Positions 39,376 through 47,388 of a stretch of 64,000 nucleotides of DNA are shown here, piece by piece; the first letter of the stretch is position 1; the number at the start of each line of letters is the position of its first letter. A program made the position numbers and the translations under genes. The notes under the pieces were generated by a model that saw only the letters and a list, made by a program, of their open reading frames with translations, searched no databases and was not told where the DNA came from. The DNA comes from Geodermatophilus dictyosporus (lineage in GTDB: Bacteria > Actinomycetota > Actinomycetes > Mycobacteriales > Geodermatophilaceae): the NCBI RefSeq assembly GCF_900115505.1, contig NZ_FOWQ01000002.1, positions 449,145 through 513,144 of the forward strand. The letters run 5' to 3'.

Positions 39376-40158
39376 GTGACCCGGCAGAGTGGTCCCGCGC
39401 TCCTCGAGCGCCCGGCGGGTGGTCCCCCGCCCGTCACCGCCGCGCCGGCGCCGTCCGCGGACCGGGGCGAGGACGCCGGCCGGCCGGCCGGGCCCGCCGC
39501 GCGCCGTGCCGTCCGCCGCCCGCCGGGACGGCGGGGACCGCTGTGGCTGGCCGCCCTCGTGGCCGGCGCCGTCCTCGCCGGTGTCCCCGCCTTCACCGGT
39601 GGCACCCCCGCCCCGACCACCGTCAGCGCCGCCGATTACGGCCTGGGCGCGGCCGACATCGGCCTGACCGGGGCCCTGGAGGACGCCGAGGCCCGCCGCG
39701 GCATCTCCGAGGCCGAGGCGCAGCGGCGGCTCTCCGAGCTCGCCGCCTCCCGCGCCGCCCGCGAGCCGCAGGTCGTGCTGCCGGCGCAGGGCCGCATGAC
39801 CACCTGCTTCTGCATGCGCTGGGGTCAGATGCACTACGGCATCGACCTCGCCGGCCCGCTCGGCACGCCGATCTACGCGGCCGCCGACGGGGTCGTGCTC
39901 CGCGCCGGCCCGGCCTCCGGCTACGGCAACGCCGTCTGGATCCAGGACGCCGACGGCAACGTGCACGTCTACGGCCACATGCGCTACTACGACGTCGAGG
40001 CCGGCGACCTCGTGCACGCCGGTGACCAGATCGCCAAGATCGGCAACGAGGGCCAGTCCACCGGTCCGCACCTGCACTACCAGATCAACCGCGGCAGCAT
40101 GACCGGCCGGCCGCTGGACCCCGAGGAGTGGCTCGCCGAGCACGGCGTCACCCTCTGA
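39376..40158 (+). CDS. M23-family peptidoglycan endopeptidase
   Basis: This 260-residue LytM-type zinc endopeptidase should cut peptidoglycan cross-bridges outside the membrane. A basic N-terminus of about 55 residues precedes a single membrane segment (LWLAALVAGAVLAGVPAF), acting as signal anchor. The M23 domain has the zinc ligands in HYGIDLAGPLGTPI and GPHLHYQI, plus YGHMRYYDVEAGD and IAKIGNEGQST. A Cys pair TTCFC stands before the domain. GTG 39376 follows GAAGGG at good spacing; the GTG at 39358 is an alternative. Its position before pcrA/sucC equals Rv0950c. Confidence 0.88.
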   Translation: MTRQSGPALLERPAGGPPPVTAAPAPSADRGEDAGRPAGPAARRAVRRPPGRRGPLWLAALVAGAVLAGVPAFTGGTPAPTTVSAADYGLGAADIGLTGALEDAEARRGISEAEAQRRLSELAASRAAREPQVVLPAQGRMTTCFCMRWGQMHYGIDLAGPLGTPIYAAADGVVLRAGPASGYGNAVWIQDADGNVHVYGHMRYYDVEAGDLVHAGDQIAKIGNEGQSTGPHLHYQINRGSMTGRPLDPEEWLAEHGVTL

Positions 40159-40167
40159 CCCCACCTC

Positions 40168-40229
40168 CGGGGGCGTTCCTCGTGCGGTGCGGGTCCTGCA
40201 GCACCCGCACCGCACGAGGAACGCCCCCG
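40168..40229. terminator. Perfect 27-bp bidirectional terminator hairpin
   Basis: The arms 40168-40194 and 40203-40229 are fully complementary, with the 8-base loop cctgcagc. It sits between the convergent peptidase gene (stop 40158) and pcrA (stop 40251). It has no T-tract but is long enough to act from both sides. Confidence 0.8.
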
Positions 40230-40250
40230 CTGCGGGACTCCCGCGACTGC

Positions 40251-42542
40251 TCAGAGCTTGACGAGCGGGGCGTAGCGCAGCACGAGGCGCTTGGTGCCGC
40301 CCGAGCCGAAGTCGACGGTGGCCTGCGCCTTGTCACCGGCGCCGCTGACCTCGACCACCGTGCCCAGGCCGAACGCGTCGTGGCTCACCCGGTCGCCGAC
40401 CTCGACGGAGACGACCGCGCGGTTGCCACGGCCGCCGCGCAGCCCGCCGGTGGACAGCCCCGTGGCGGCCACCCGCTGCTGGGCCGACCCGGTGCTCGGC
40501 GCCGGCGTGGGGTCGAGCCGGGCCCAGTGCACGGCGTCGGTGGGCAGCTCGTCGAGGAACCGTGAGGGCGGGTTGTAGGCCGGCTGCCCCCAGCTGGTGC
40601 GCACCGTGGCGCGGGAGAGGAAGAGCCGCTGCTGGGCGCGGGTGATGCCCACGTAGGCCAGCCGCCGCTCCTCCTCCAGCTCCCGCGGGTCACCCAGCGC
40701 GCGCAGGTGCGGGAAGACGCCGTCCTCCAGCCCGGTGAGGAACACGACCGGGAACTCCAGGCCCTTGGCGGTGTGCAGCGTCATCAGCGTGACGACGCCG
40801 GCCTCGTCGCCGGAGACGGGGATCTGGTCGGCGTCGGCCACCAGCGAGACCTGCTCGAGGAAGTCGGTGACCGTGCCGCCGGGGTTGGCCGCCTCGAACT
40901 CCGCGGCGACGGAGATCAGCTCGTTGAGGTTGTCGACGCGCCCCTCGTCCTGCGGGTCGGTGCTCGCCTCCAGCTCGGCCAGGTAGCCCGTGCGGTCGAG
41001 GATGCTCTCCAGCAGCGCGGCCGGGCCCGACCCGGACTCGACCAGCTGCTCGAACTCCTCCAGCAGCGCCACGAACTCCTGCAGGTTCTTCAGCGATCGC
41101 GGCGCCAGGGTGGTGATCTCGCCGCAGCGGCGCAGCGCCGAGGCGAAGGCGATCCGCTCGCGGTCGGCGAACTGCTCGACGCAGGACTCCGCCTTGTCGC
41201 CGATGCCGCGCTTGGGGGTGTTGATCACCCGGCGCAGGCTGACCACGTCGGCCGGGTTGGCGACCACCTTGAGGTAGGCGATCGCGTCGCGGACCTCCTT
41301 GCGCTCGTAGAAGCGCACCCCGCCGACGACCTTGTAGGGCATGCCGACGCGGATGAACACCTCCTCGAAGACACGGGAGGCGTTGTTGGTCCGGTAGAAG
41401 ACGGCGATGTCCCTGGGGGCCGCCTTGCCCTCGTCGACCAGCGCGTCGACCTGCTCGGCGACCCAGGCGGCCTCGTCGTGCTCGTTCTCGGCGACGTAGC
41501 CCTCGATCAGCTCGCCGTCGCCGGCGTCGGTCCACAGGTTCTTGGGGCGGCGGCCGGTGTTCTTGGCGATGACGGTGTTGGCCGCCTTGAGGATCCGCTG
41601 CGTGGAGCGGTAGTTCTGCTCGAGCAGGATCGTCGTGGCCTGCGGGTAGTCGCGCTCGAACTCGTCGATGTTGCGGATCGTCGCGCCGCGGAAGGCGTAG
41701 ATCGACTGGTCGGCGTCGCCGACGACGCACAGCTCGGCCGGCGGCACCGGCCCCTCACCGGTGCCGACCAGCTCGCGGACGAGCACGTACTGCGCGTGGT
41801 TGGTGTCCTGGTACTCGTCGACCAGCACGTGCCGGAAGCGGCGCCGGTAGTGCTCGGCGACGTCGGGGAAGGCCTGCAGCAGGTTGACCGTCGTCATGAT
41901 CAGGTCGTCGAAGTCCAGCGCGTGCGCCTCGCGCAGCCGCCGCTGGTAGAGCGTGTAGGCCTCCTTGAGCACCTTCTCCGGTGCCGTCTGGGGGTCGTAG
42001 GACTCCTCGTCGACCAGCTCGTTCTTCAGGTTGGAGACCTGCGCGGCGAGGCTGCGGCCCGGGTAGCGCTTGGCGTCGAGGTCCAGGTCGCGGGCGACCA
42101 TGGTCATCAGCCGCACGGAGTCGCCCTGGTCGTAGATCGTGAACGAGGACTTCAGGCCCAGCTTGGCCGCCTCGGCGCGCAGGATGCGCACGCACATCGA
42201 GTGGAACGTCGAGACCCACATGGCGCGGGCGCGGGGGCCCACGAGCTGGGCGACGCGCTCCTTCATCTCGCCGGCGGCCTTGTTGGTGAACGTGATCGCC
42301 AGGACCTCGCCGGGCTGGACGCCGCGGGCGCCGAGCAGGTAGGCGATCCGGTGCGCGAGCACGCGGGTCTTGCCCGAGCCGGCGCCGGCGACGATGAGCA
42401 GCGGGCCGCCCTCGTGGACGACGGCCTGGCGCTGGGGGCCGTTGAGGCCCGCCAGCATGCGGTCCAGTTCCCGGCCGGCCGAGCCGGGGGCGGAACGCTG
42501 GAGCGCGGCGGTACCGGGGAGGGCCTGCTGCACGCTGCTCAT
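40251..42542 (-). CDS. pcrA: ATP-dependent DNA helicase PcrA/UvrD1
   Basis: This 763-residue superfamily 1 3'-5' DNA helicase acts in repair and in clearing replication conflicts. Motifs in order: LNGPQRQAVVHEGGPLL (Q motif), AGAGSGKTRVLAHRI (Walker A, about residue 53), AITFTNKAAGEM, VSTFHSMCVRIL, VDEYQDTNHAQY (Walker B), VVGDADQSIYAFRGA, EQNYRSTQ, TLHTAKGLEFPVVFLTGLEDG and YVGITRAQ. The C-terminus has a tudor-like segment (VEVGDRVSHDAFGLGTVVEV) typical of PcrA that contacts RNA polymerase in relatives. ATG 42542 was chosen; a GTG at 42548 is possible. No ribosome site is visible, so the mRNA may be leaderless. Confidence 0.95.
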   Translation of the reverse strand: MSSVQQALPGTAALQRSAPGSAGRELDRMLAGLNGPQRQAVVHEGGPLLIVAGAGSGKTRVLAHRIAYLLGARGVQPGEVLAITFTNKAAGEMKERVAQLVGPRARAMWVSTFHSMCVRILRAEAAKLGLKSSFTIYDQGDSVRLMTMVARDLDLDAKRYPGRSLAAQVSNLKNELVDEESYDPQTAPEKVLKEAYTLYQRRLREAHALDFDDLIMTTVNLLQAFPDVAEHYRRRFRHVLVDEYQDTNHAQYVLVRELVGTGEGPVPPAELCVVGDADQSIYAFRGATIRNIDEFERDYPQATTILLEQNYRSTQRILKAANTVIAKNTGRRPKNLWTDAGDGELIEGYVAENEHDEAAWVAEQVDALVDEGKAAPRDIAVFYRTNNASRVFEEVFIRVGMPYKVVGGVRFYERKEVRDAIAYLKVVANPADVVSLRRVINTPKRGIGDKAESCVEQFADRERIAFASALRRCGEITTLAPRSLKNLQEFVALLEEFEQLVESGSGPAALLESILDRTGYLAELEASTDPQDEGRVDNLNELISVAAEFEAANPGGTVTDFLEQVSLVADADQIPVSGDEAGVVTLMTLHTAKGLEFPVVFLTGLEDGVFPHLRALGDPRELEEERRLAYVGITRAQQRLFLSRATVRTSWGQPAYNPPSRFLDELPTDAVHWARLDPTPAPSTGSAQQRVAATGLSTGGLRGGRGNRAVVSVEVGDRVSHDAFGLGTVVEVSGAGDKAQATVDFGSGGTKRLVLRYAPLVKL

Positions 42543-42634
42543 AGCCACACCACTGTAGTTCGCACGGACGACGCCCCCGCCCGGCGCCGGACCGGCCGTG
42601 GCGCCGGCCCGGAGTGGTGTGACACACTCCCCGC

Positions 42635-42700
42635 GTGCTGCTCGCCGTCACCGAGTTCTACTACGGACACCGGGTCCCGGTGTCCGTCGCCGCTGGCTGA
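42635..42700 (+). CDS. Leader peptide of the chorismate mutase attenuator
   Basis: A 21-codon open frame starts with GTG at 42635 and ends with TGA at 42698-42700. It reads MLLAVTEFYYGHRVPVSVAAG. It is too short for normal gene finding, and it has adjacent Phe-Tyr-Tyr codons at 42656-42664, exactly before a stable hairpin. It ends 15 bases before a terminator hairpin upstream of the gene that makes prephenate, the precursor of Phe and Tyr. That arrangement is what a ribosome-mediated attenuator needs. No strong ribosome site is visible before the GTG, so it may be leaderless or weakly translated. Confidence 0.65.
   Translation: MLLAVTEFYYGHRVPVSVAAG
42663..42687 (+). promoter_or_regulatory. 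Hairpin inside the leader-peptide coding region
   Basis: acggacaccggg (42663-42674) pairs perfectly with cccggtgtccgt (42676-42687). It begins at the second Tyr codon. A ribosome paused at Phe-Tyr-Tyr would cover its 5' arm, freeing the 3' arm to compete with the 5' arm of the downstream terminator, with which it shares ccgg-type complementarity. Confidence 0.65.
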
Positions 42701-42715
42701 GCAGCCGCCGCAACG

Positions 42716-42750
42716 AACGCCCCGGGCCCGAGGAGCCCGGGGCGTTTCTC
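42716..42750 (+). terminator. Attenuator terminator before chorismate mutase
   Basis: aacgccccgggc (42716-42727) pairs perfectly with gcccggggcgtt (42735-42746) around a 7-base loop. It is followed by a pyrimidine-rich, T-containing tail (tctcgttctc). This is the most canonical intrinsic terminator in the window, and it lies in front of a gene, 44 bases before its start, not after one. Confidence 0.75.
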
Positions 42751-42793
42751 GTTCTCGGGGTCCGACGGCCACCGCCCCGCCCCGGAGGAACCG

Positions 42794-43078
42794 ATGACCG
42801 CCATGCTCCCCACCGAGCCCGCCACCGTGCCGGACGCCGACGCCCGCATCGCCGAGCTGCGCGAGGACATCGACGCCTGCGACGCCGAGCTGATCCGGCT
42901 GGTGCAGCGCCGGCTGGCCGTCTCCTCCGAGATCGGCCGCCTGCGCCGGGAGTCCGGCGGCACCCGCCTGTCGCTGGCGCGCGAGCAGCAGGTGATCGCC
43001 CGCTTCCAGGACGCGCTCGGTCCCGACGGCGCCGCGCTCGGCATGATGCTGCTCCGTCAGGGCCGCGGCCGGCTCTGA
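42794..43078 (+). CDS. Chorismate mutase (AroQ, short actinobacterial type)
   Basis: This 94-residue all-helical enzyme converts chorismate to prephenate for Phe and Tyr. It contains ADARIAELREDIDACDAELI, RRLAVSSEIGRLR, GGTRLSLAREQQVIARF and ends LGMMLLRQGRGRL. It matches the M. tuberculosis Rv0948c type, which is weak alone and is activated by DAHP synthase through this C-terminal end (family knowledge). The ATG at 42794 has a good GGAGGAA site. The gene lies beside pcrA as Rv0948c lies beside uvrD1. An apparent attenuator precedes it. Confidence 0.92.
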   Translation: MTAMLPTEPATVPDADARIAELREDIDACDAELIRLVQRRLAVSSEIGRLRRESGGTRLSLAREQQVIARFQDALGPDGAALGMMLLRQGRGRL

Positions 43079-43183
43079 GGAGCCCCCCGGCACGCTCGCG
43101 GCGGGGCCCTGGACGGGGGCCGCCCCGTCACGTCCCGCGCGGCTGCGTCGTCTCCACGGACACCCGATGGAGAGGACACCGCC

Positions 43184-43683
43184 ATGACCGGCACCGGCAC
43201 CGCCCGCATCCCGCTCGACCCGCCGCGCACGCTCGTCACCCGCGCCGTCGACCGGTACTCGCGCCGGACCTACGGCGCCCGGCTCGACCCCGCCGCCGCG
43301 ATGGGACACCACCCGCGGCTGCTGCTCACCCAGCTCCGCCACGAGCGGTCCCTCGCCCAGTGGGACCGGCTCGACCCCACGCTGGAGTCGCTCGCCGTCA
43401 TGTCCGCCGCGGTCACCGTCGGCTGCTCCTGGTGCGTCGACTTCGGCTGGTGGGTGACCACCCAGGCGGGCGTGGACCCGGCCAAGCGGGGCGCGGTCCC
43501 CGCCTGGCGGGACAGCGACACGCTCACCGACCTCGAGCGGCGGGTCGTGGAGTACGCCGAGGCCATGAGCACCCGCCCATGGGCGTCACCGACGAGATGG
43601 TCGCCGGGCTGCGCCGCGACCTCGACGACGCCGCCCTGGTCGAGCTCACGACGATGGTCGCCGTGGAGAACGGCCGGGCCCGC
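43184..43683 (+). pseudogene. Carboxymuconolactone decarboxylase-family gene, frameshifted and cut off
   Basis: From ATG 43184 the frame encodes a CMD/AhpD-like protein: LDPAAAMGHHPRLLLTQLRHER, AAVTVGCSWCVDFGWWVTTQAG (the Cys-x-x-Cys site) and VVEYAEAMST. At 43572-43574 the frame breaks; adding one C to this C run restores it, giving PPMGVTDEMVAGLRRDLDDAAL and MVAVENGRAR in the next frame. There, at about 43683, CMD sequence stops abruptly and sigma-factor sequence begins without a stop or start codon between. The normal C-terminal 25-30 residues are gone. The C-run indel could be a read error; the deletion is harder to explain that way. Confidence 0.75.
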
Positions 43684-44496
43684 GTCGCCGACGCCGAGGA
43701 CGCCGTCCAGGACGCGTGGCTGCGCTGGTCGGCCGCCGACCGGGACGACGTCGCCGACCCGCGCGCCTGGCTGGTGCGGACGACGACCCGGCTGGCGCTG
43801 GACCGCCTGACCTCCGCCCGCGCCCGCCGGGAGACCCACGTCGGCCCGTGGCTGCCCGAGCCGCTGCTCACCGAGCATGCGGGCGACCCGGCCGACGAGG
43901 CGGTGCTCGGCGACGAGGTCTCGCTGGCGCTGCTCGTCGTCCTCGAGAGCCTGTCCCCCGCCGAGCGGGCGGTGTTCGTCCTGCGCGAGGTGTTCGCCGT
44001 GCCCGCCGCGGAGGTCGCCGCGGCCCTGGGCCGGTCGGAGGCCGCGGTCCGGCAGCTCGGGCACCGGGCGCGCGAGCACGTCGCCGCCCGCCGTCCCCGC
44101 TTCGACGCCGACCGGCGGGCGCACCGCGAGGTCACCGAGCGCGTCCTGGCCGCCTGCCTGGGCGGTGACGTCGACGCGCTGGTGGCCGCGCTCGCTCCCG
44201 GGGCGGTCCTGGTGACCGACGGCGGAGGGCGGGCGAAGGCGGCGCTGCGCCCGATCACCGGTGCGGACGAGGTGGCCCGCTTCCTCACCGCCGTCGTCTC
44301 CGGCGGGGCGTCGCTTCCGGGGCTCCGGATCGGCCTGGCGGAGGTCAACGGCCGGCCCGGGGTGGCCGCCTGGACCGACGAGGGCCCCTACGTCGCGGTC
44401 TCGCTCGTCGTCACCGGCGGGCTGGTGGAGCAGGTCCTCGTCGTGCTGAACCCCGACAAGCTCTCCGGGCTGAGGGCCGCCACGGGAGCCGCATAG
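43579..44496 (+). pseudogene. SigJ-type ECF sigma factor fused to a CMD remnant, start region lost
   Basis: From about 43684 the frame encodes an ECF41/SigJ-like sigma factor lacking its first 25 residues or so: VADAEDAVQDAWLRWSA (late region 2), PRAWLVRTTTRLALDRL, SPAERAVFVLREVFAVPAAE and the region 4 helix-turn-helix, followed by the SnoaL-like C-terminal domain (VLAACLGGDVDALVAALAPG to LVVTGGLVEQVLVVLNPDKL). It joins directly to CMD sequence after ENGRAR. CMD and SigJ genes are normally neighbours, so one deletion across their border would create this. The open frame could still be made as a 305-residue protein from ATG 43579, but early region 2 is missing. Confidence 0.7.
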
Positions 44497-44505
44497 GCTC
44501 CGCCG

Positions 44506-45240
44506 GTGACCGCGCCCCCACCCCGCAAGCCCGCCGAGCACGTCGAGCGCGCCCTCTGCGTGCTCGCCCACCCGGACGACGTCGACTTCGGCAGTGCGGG
44601 CACGGTGGCGACCTGGACGGCGGCGGGCACCCAGGTCACCTACTGCATCGTCACCGACGGCGACGCGGGCGGCTTCGACGAGACCCCGCGGGAGCGGATG
44701 GGTCCCCTGCGACGGGAGGAGCAGCGGGCGGCGGCCGCGGCGGTCGGTGTCACCGACGTCCGGTTCCTCGGCCACCCCGACGGCCGCCTGGAGCTCACCC
44801 TCGACCTGCGCCGCGACATCTCCCGCGTCATCCGGCAGGTGCGCCCGCAGCGGGTGCTCACCAGCTCGCCGGAGCGCTGGTACGAGCGGATCGGCGCCAG
44901 CCACCCCGACCACATGACCGTGGGCGAGTCGACGCTGCGCGCGGTCTACCCCGACGCCCGCAACCCGTTCGCGTTCCCCGAGCTGCTCGCCGACGAGGGG
45001 CTCGACGCCTGGACGGTGGGCGAGGTGTGGCTCGGTGCCAGCCCGCGCGCCGACCACGCCGTCGACGTCACCGACGTCGTCGAGCTGAAGTTCGCGGCGC
45101 TGAAGAGCCACGTGACGCAGGTCAGCCACGTCGACGACCTCGAGGAGTTCGTCACCGGCTGGATGGCGCAGACCGCCCGCCGCTTCGGCCTGCCCGAGGG
45201 CCACCTCGCCGAGGCCTTCCACGTCGTCCACACGGCGTGA
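44506..45240 (+). CDS. PIG-L family deacetylase
   Basis: This 244-residue zinc-dependent N-acetylglucosaminyl deacetylase-like enzyme (LmbE/MshB/BshB family) has the metal motif LAHPDDVDFGSAGT near residue 21, VTDGDAGGFDETPRE, LGHPDGRLE and SHPDHMTVGESTL with the third ligand. Members deacetylate GlcNAc-inositol (mycothiol), mycothiol conjugates or other amides, and the exact substrate is not clear. The GTG at 44506 lies 10 bases after the sigma-factor remnant stop. Length is normal. Confidence 0.9.
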   Translation: MTAPPPRKPAEHVERALCVLAHPDDVDFGSAGTVATWTAAGTQVTYCIVTDGDAGGFDETPRERMGPLRREEQRAAAAAVGVTDVRFLGHPDGRLELTLDLRRDISRVIRQVRPQRVLTSSPERWYERIGASHPDHMTVGESTLRAVYPDARNPFAFPELLADEGLDAWTVGEVWLGASPRADHAVDVTDVVELKFAALKSHVTQVSHVDDLEEFVTGWMAQTARRFGLPEGHLAEAFHVVHTA

Positions 45241-45347
45241 CCTGTCGCCCTCCCGGGCTCCCACCGCGGCCACGTGCCGTCCCCCAGCCGCGCTGAGTCC
45301 CACCGCGCAGGGCGCTCTCGTCCTCCTGCCAGCCGCGCGAGAGGCGG

Positions 45348-46004
45348 TCAGAGGAGTCGGTTCGTCGCGGCCCAGCGGGTGAGCTCGTTGCGGTTGGACA
45401 GCTGCAGCTTGCGCAGCACGTTGGAGGCGTGCGACTCGACCGTCTTCACCGAGATGAACAGGCGCGAGCCGATCTCGCGGTAGGTGTAGCCGCGGGCCAG
45501 CAGCTGCATGACCTCCCGCTCGCGGGCGCTGAGCAGGTCCAGGCCGGGGTCGGTCGCCGGGTCCTCGGCCCGGGGGGCGGACGGCGCGCTGGCGGCGAAG
45601 GCGTCGAGCACGAAGCCGGCCAGCCGGGGGCTGAAGACGACGTCGCCCTCGGCCACCCGCTGCACCGCGGCGCGCAGGTCCGGCCCCGAGATGGTCTTGG
45701 TGACGTAGCCGCGGGCTCCGGCGCGGATGACCGCGATGACGTCCTCGGCGGCGTCGGACACCGACAGCGCCAGCCAGCGGGTCTCCGGCAGCTCGGCACG
45801 CAGGGCCTCGAGCACCGCGCGCCCGTCGCCGCCGGGCAGGTGGACGTCGAGCAGCACCACGTCGGGGGCGGCGGCCCGGATGCCGGCGATGGCGGAGTCG
45901 ACGTCGGCGGCCTCGCCCACCACGGTGACCGCGTCGCCCAGCTCGTGGCGCACCCCGGCGCGGACCATCGCGTGGTCGTCGACCAGGAACACGCGGGTGC
46001 TCAC
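45348..46004 (-). CDS. LuxR/NarL-type response regulator
   Basis: This 218-residue two-component regulator has a receiver domain with VFLVDDHAMVR, the phosphate-accepting Asp in VVLLDVHLPGGDG (near residue 52) and a conserved Thr/Ser then Lys (GYVTKTISG). A NarL-type helix-turn-helix follows (LSAREREVMQLLARGYTYREI and KTVESHASNVLRKLQL). The GTG start overlaps the sensor-kinase stop by four bases, so the two form a coupled pair. It is the likely binder of the palindromes at 47294 and 47348 (inference). Confidence 0.94.
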   Translation of the reverse strand: MSTRVFLVDDHAMVRAGVRHELGDAVTVVGEAADVDSAIAGIRAAAPDVVLLDVHLPGGDGRAVLEALRAELPETRWLALSVSDAAEDVIAVIRAGARGYVTKTISGPDLRAAVQRVAEGDVVFSPRLAGFVLDAFAASAPSAPRAEDPATDPGLDLLSAREREVMQLLARGYTYREIGSRLFISVKTVESHASNVLRKLQLSNRNELTRWAATNRLL

Positions 46005-47263
46005 GCGGCGGCCTCGCGGGGCAGCACCAGCTCCACCTCGGTGCCCTCGCCCGGCGCCGAGCGGACCGTCGCCGTCCCGCCGATGCGGGCCACCCGCCCG
46101 GTCACCGAGTCGCTCAGCCCGCGCCGGTCGCCGGGCACCGCGGCCGGCTCGAAGCCGGTGCCGCGGTCGCGGACGAACACCGACACCGACTGGGCGGTCA
46201 CCTCGGTGTACAGGTCGGCCGAGGCCACGCCGGCGTGCTTGGCCGCGTTGACCAGTGCCTCGCGGGTGGCCGCCCCGAGCGCGGCGAGCGCGTCGTCGAC
46301 CGGCGCGTCGCCGACGACGACCGGGTCGATCGTGAGCGCGTGGTCGGCCTCGACCTCGGCGACCATCTGCGAGACCAGGCCGGCCCACGTGCCGCCGGCC
46401 GCGGTCGCCGGCTCGTAGAGCCAGCTGCGCAGCTCGCGCTCCTGGCTGCGGGCCAGCCGGGCGACGGCCTGCTGGTCGCCGGCGTGCCGCTGGATGAGCG
46501 CCAGGGTCTGCAGCACCGAGTCGTGCAGGTGCGCGGCCACGGCGGCGCGCTCCTCCGACCGGATGCGGGCGGTGCGCTCGGCGGCGCGGGAGTCGAGCAG
46601 CCGGCGCCACAGCGGCGCGGTGCCCAGCACCAGGCCGGCGAGGATCACCAGGGTCGCGGCGAACCCGTTGCGGGCGTTGGCCAGCTGGCCGGTGGTGGCC
46701 AGCAGCAGCACCACGCCGCCGGCGGCGAGCACCGCGCCGCCGGCCAGCACCCACGGGACGCCGGGCCGGGCCAGGGTGCGGTCGGTGTCGAGCTGGCGCC
46801 AGATGACGGCCAGGCCGCCGCCGAGCAGCAGCAGCGGTGCGACGAGGTCGCCGCCGCCCCAGGTGGCGAGGTTGCCCAGCAGCACCACGGCGCCCAGCCC
46901 GGTGAGCACCAGGCCGAGGGTCTGCCGCCGGCTGGGCTCGGCGGCCCCGGGCGCCGCGACGACCTCCCCCTGCGGGACGAAGAACCACAGCAGCGCGTAG
47001 ACGACGACGCCGATGCCGGCAGCGGTGGCCAGCGCGACCAGCACCACCCGGACGACGAGCGGGTCGACGCGCAGGTGCGCCGCCGTCCCCGCCGCGACCC
47101 CGGCCAGCAGCCGGCCGGAGCGGGGCCGGACCAGCGGGGGGCGGTCCACCGTGGCGACCGCGACCGCGGCCGGGGCGGGTGCGGCCGGAGCCGGAGCGGC
47201 CGCGGGCGCGGGCGCGGGTGCCGGCGCGGGTGCGCCCACGGGGGTCGTCGCCGTCCTCGTCAC
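46001..47263 (-). CDS. PspC-domain histidine kinase
   Basis: This 420-residue sensor kinase has an Ala/Pro-rich start, then a PspC-like domain (GRLLAGVAAGTAAHLRVDPL, VVVYALLWFFVP), several transmembrane segments to about residue 250 and a cytoplasmic kinase module of the HisKA_3 type. The phosphoacceptor His is in AAHLHDSVLQTLALIQ, the N box in ATREALVNAAKHAG, and the G boxes in VRDRGTGFEP and GGTATVRSAPGEGTEV. The GTG at 47263 gives VTRTATTPVG. It is divergent from another PspC gene, so the two PspC domains probably belong to one envelope-stress system. Confidence 0.92.
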   Translation of the reverse strand: MTRTATTPVGAPAPAPAPAPAAAPAPAAPAPAAVAVATVDRPPLVRPRSGRLLAGVAAGTAAHLRVDPLVVRVVLVALATAAGIGVVVYALLWFFVPQGEVVAAPGAAEPSRRQTLGLVLTGLGAVVLLGNLATWGGGDLVAPLLLLGGGLAVIWRQLDTDRTLARPGVPWVLAGGAVLAAGGVVLLLATTGQLANARNGFAATLVILAGLVLGTAPLWRRLLDSRAAERTARIRSEERAAVAAHLHDSVLQTLALIQRHAGDQQAVARLARSQERELRSWLYEPATAAGGTWAGLVSQMVAEVEADHALTIDPVVVGDAPVDDALAALGAATREALVNAAKHAGVASADLYTEVTAQSVSVFVRDRGTGFEPAAVPGDRRGLSDSVTGRVARIGGTATVRSAPGEGTEVELVLPREAAA

Positions 47264-47293
47264 GGCGACGATCGTCGCACCGCGCGACCCCGT

Positions 47294-47305
47294 CCCGGTA
47301 CCGGG
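47294..47305. promoter_or_regulatory. Palindrome cccggtaccggg, operator candidate site 1
   Basis: A perfect 12-bp palindrome, 31 bases from the kinase start and 95 bases from the divergent PspC gene start. Its similarity extends through gaagccccc, and a matching inverted copy lies at 47348. Confidence 0.55.
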
Positions 47306-47347
47306 AAGCCCCCGGAGGAGGCGGACCAGGGTCGGATGGGGGCCTTC

Positions 47348-47359
47348 CCCGATACCGGG
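47348..47359. promoter_or_regulatory. Palindrome cccgataccggg, operator candidate site 2
   Basis: A near-copy of site 1 in inverted orientation, 30 bases before the ATG at 47389. With its flank (gggggccttc) it matches site 1 over about 20 bases when read on the other strand, allowing two single-base gaps. Two inverted boxes in a divergent control region are the usual layout of a response-regulator target. Confidence 0.55.
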
Positions 47360-47388
47360 CGGGCGGTCCCCTCGGCACGCTCCCTGCC

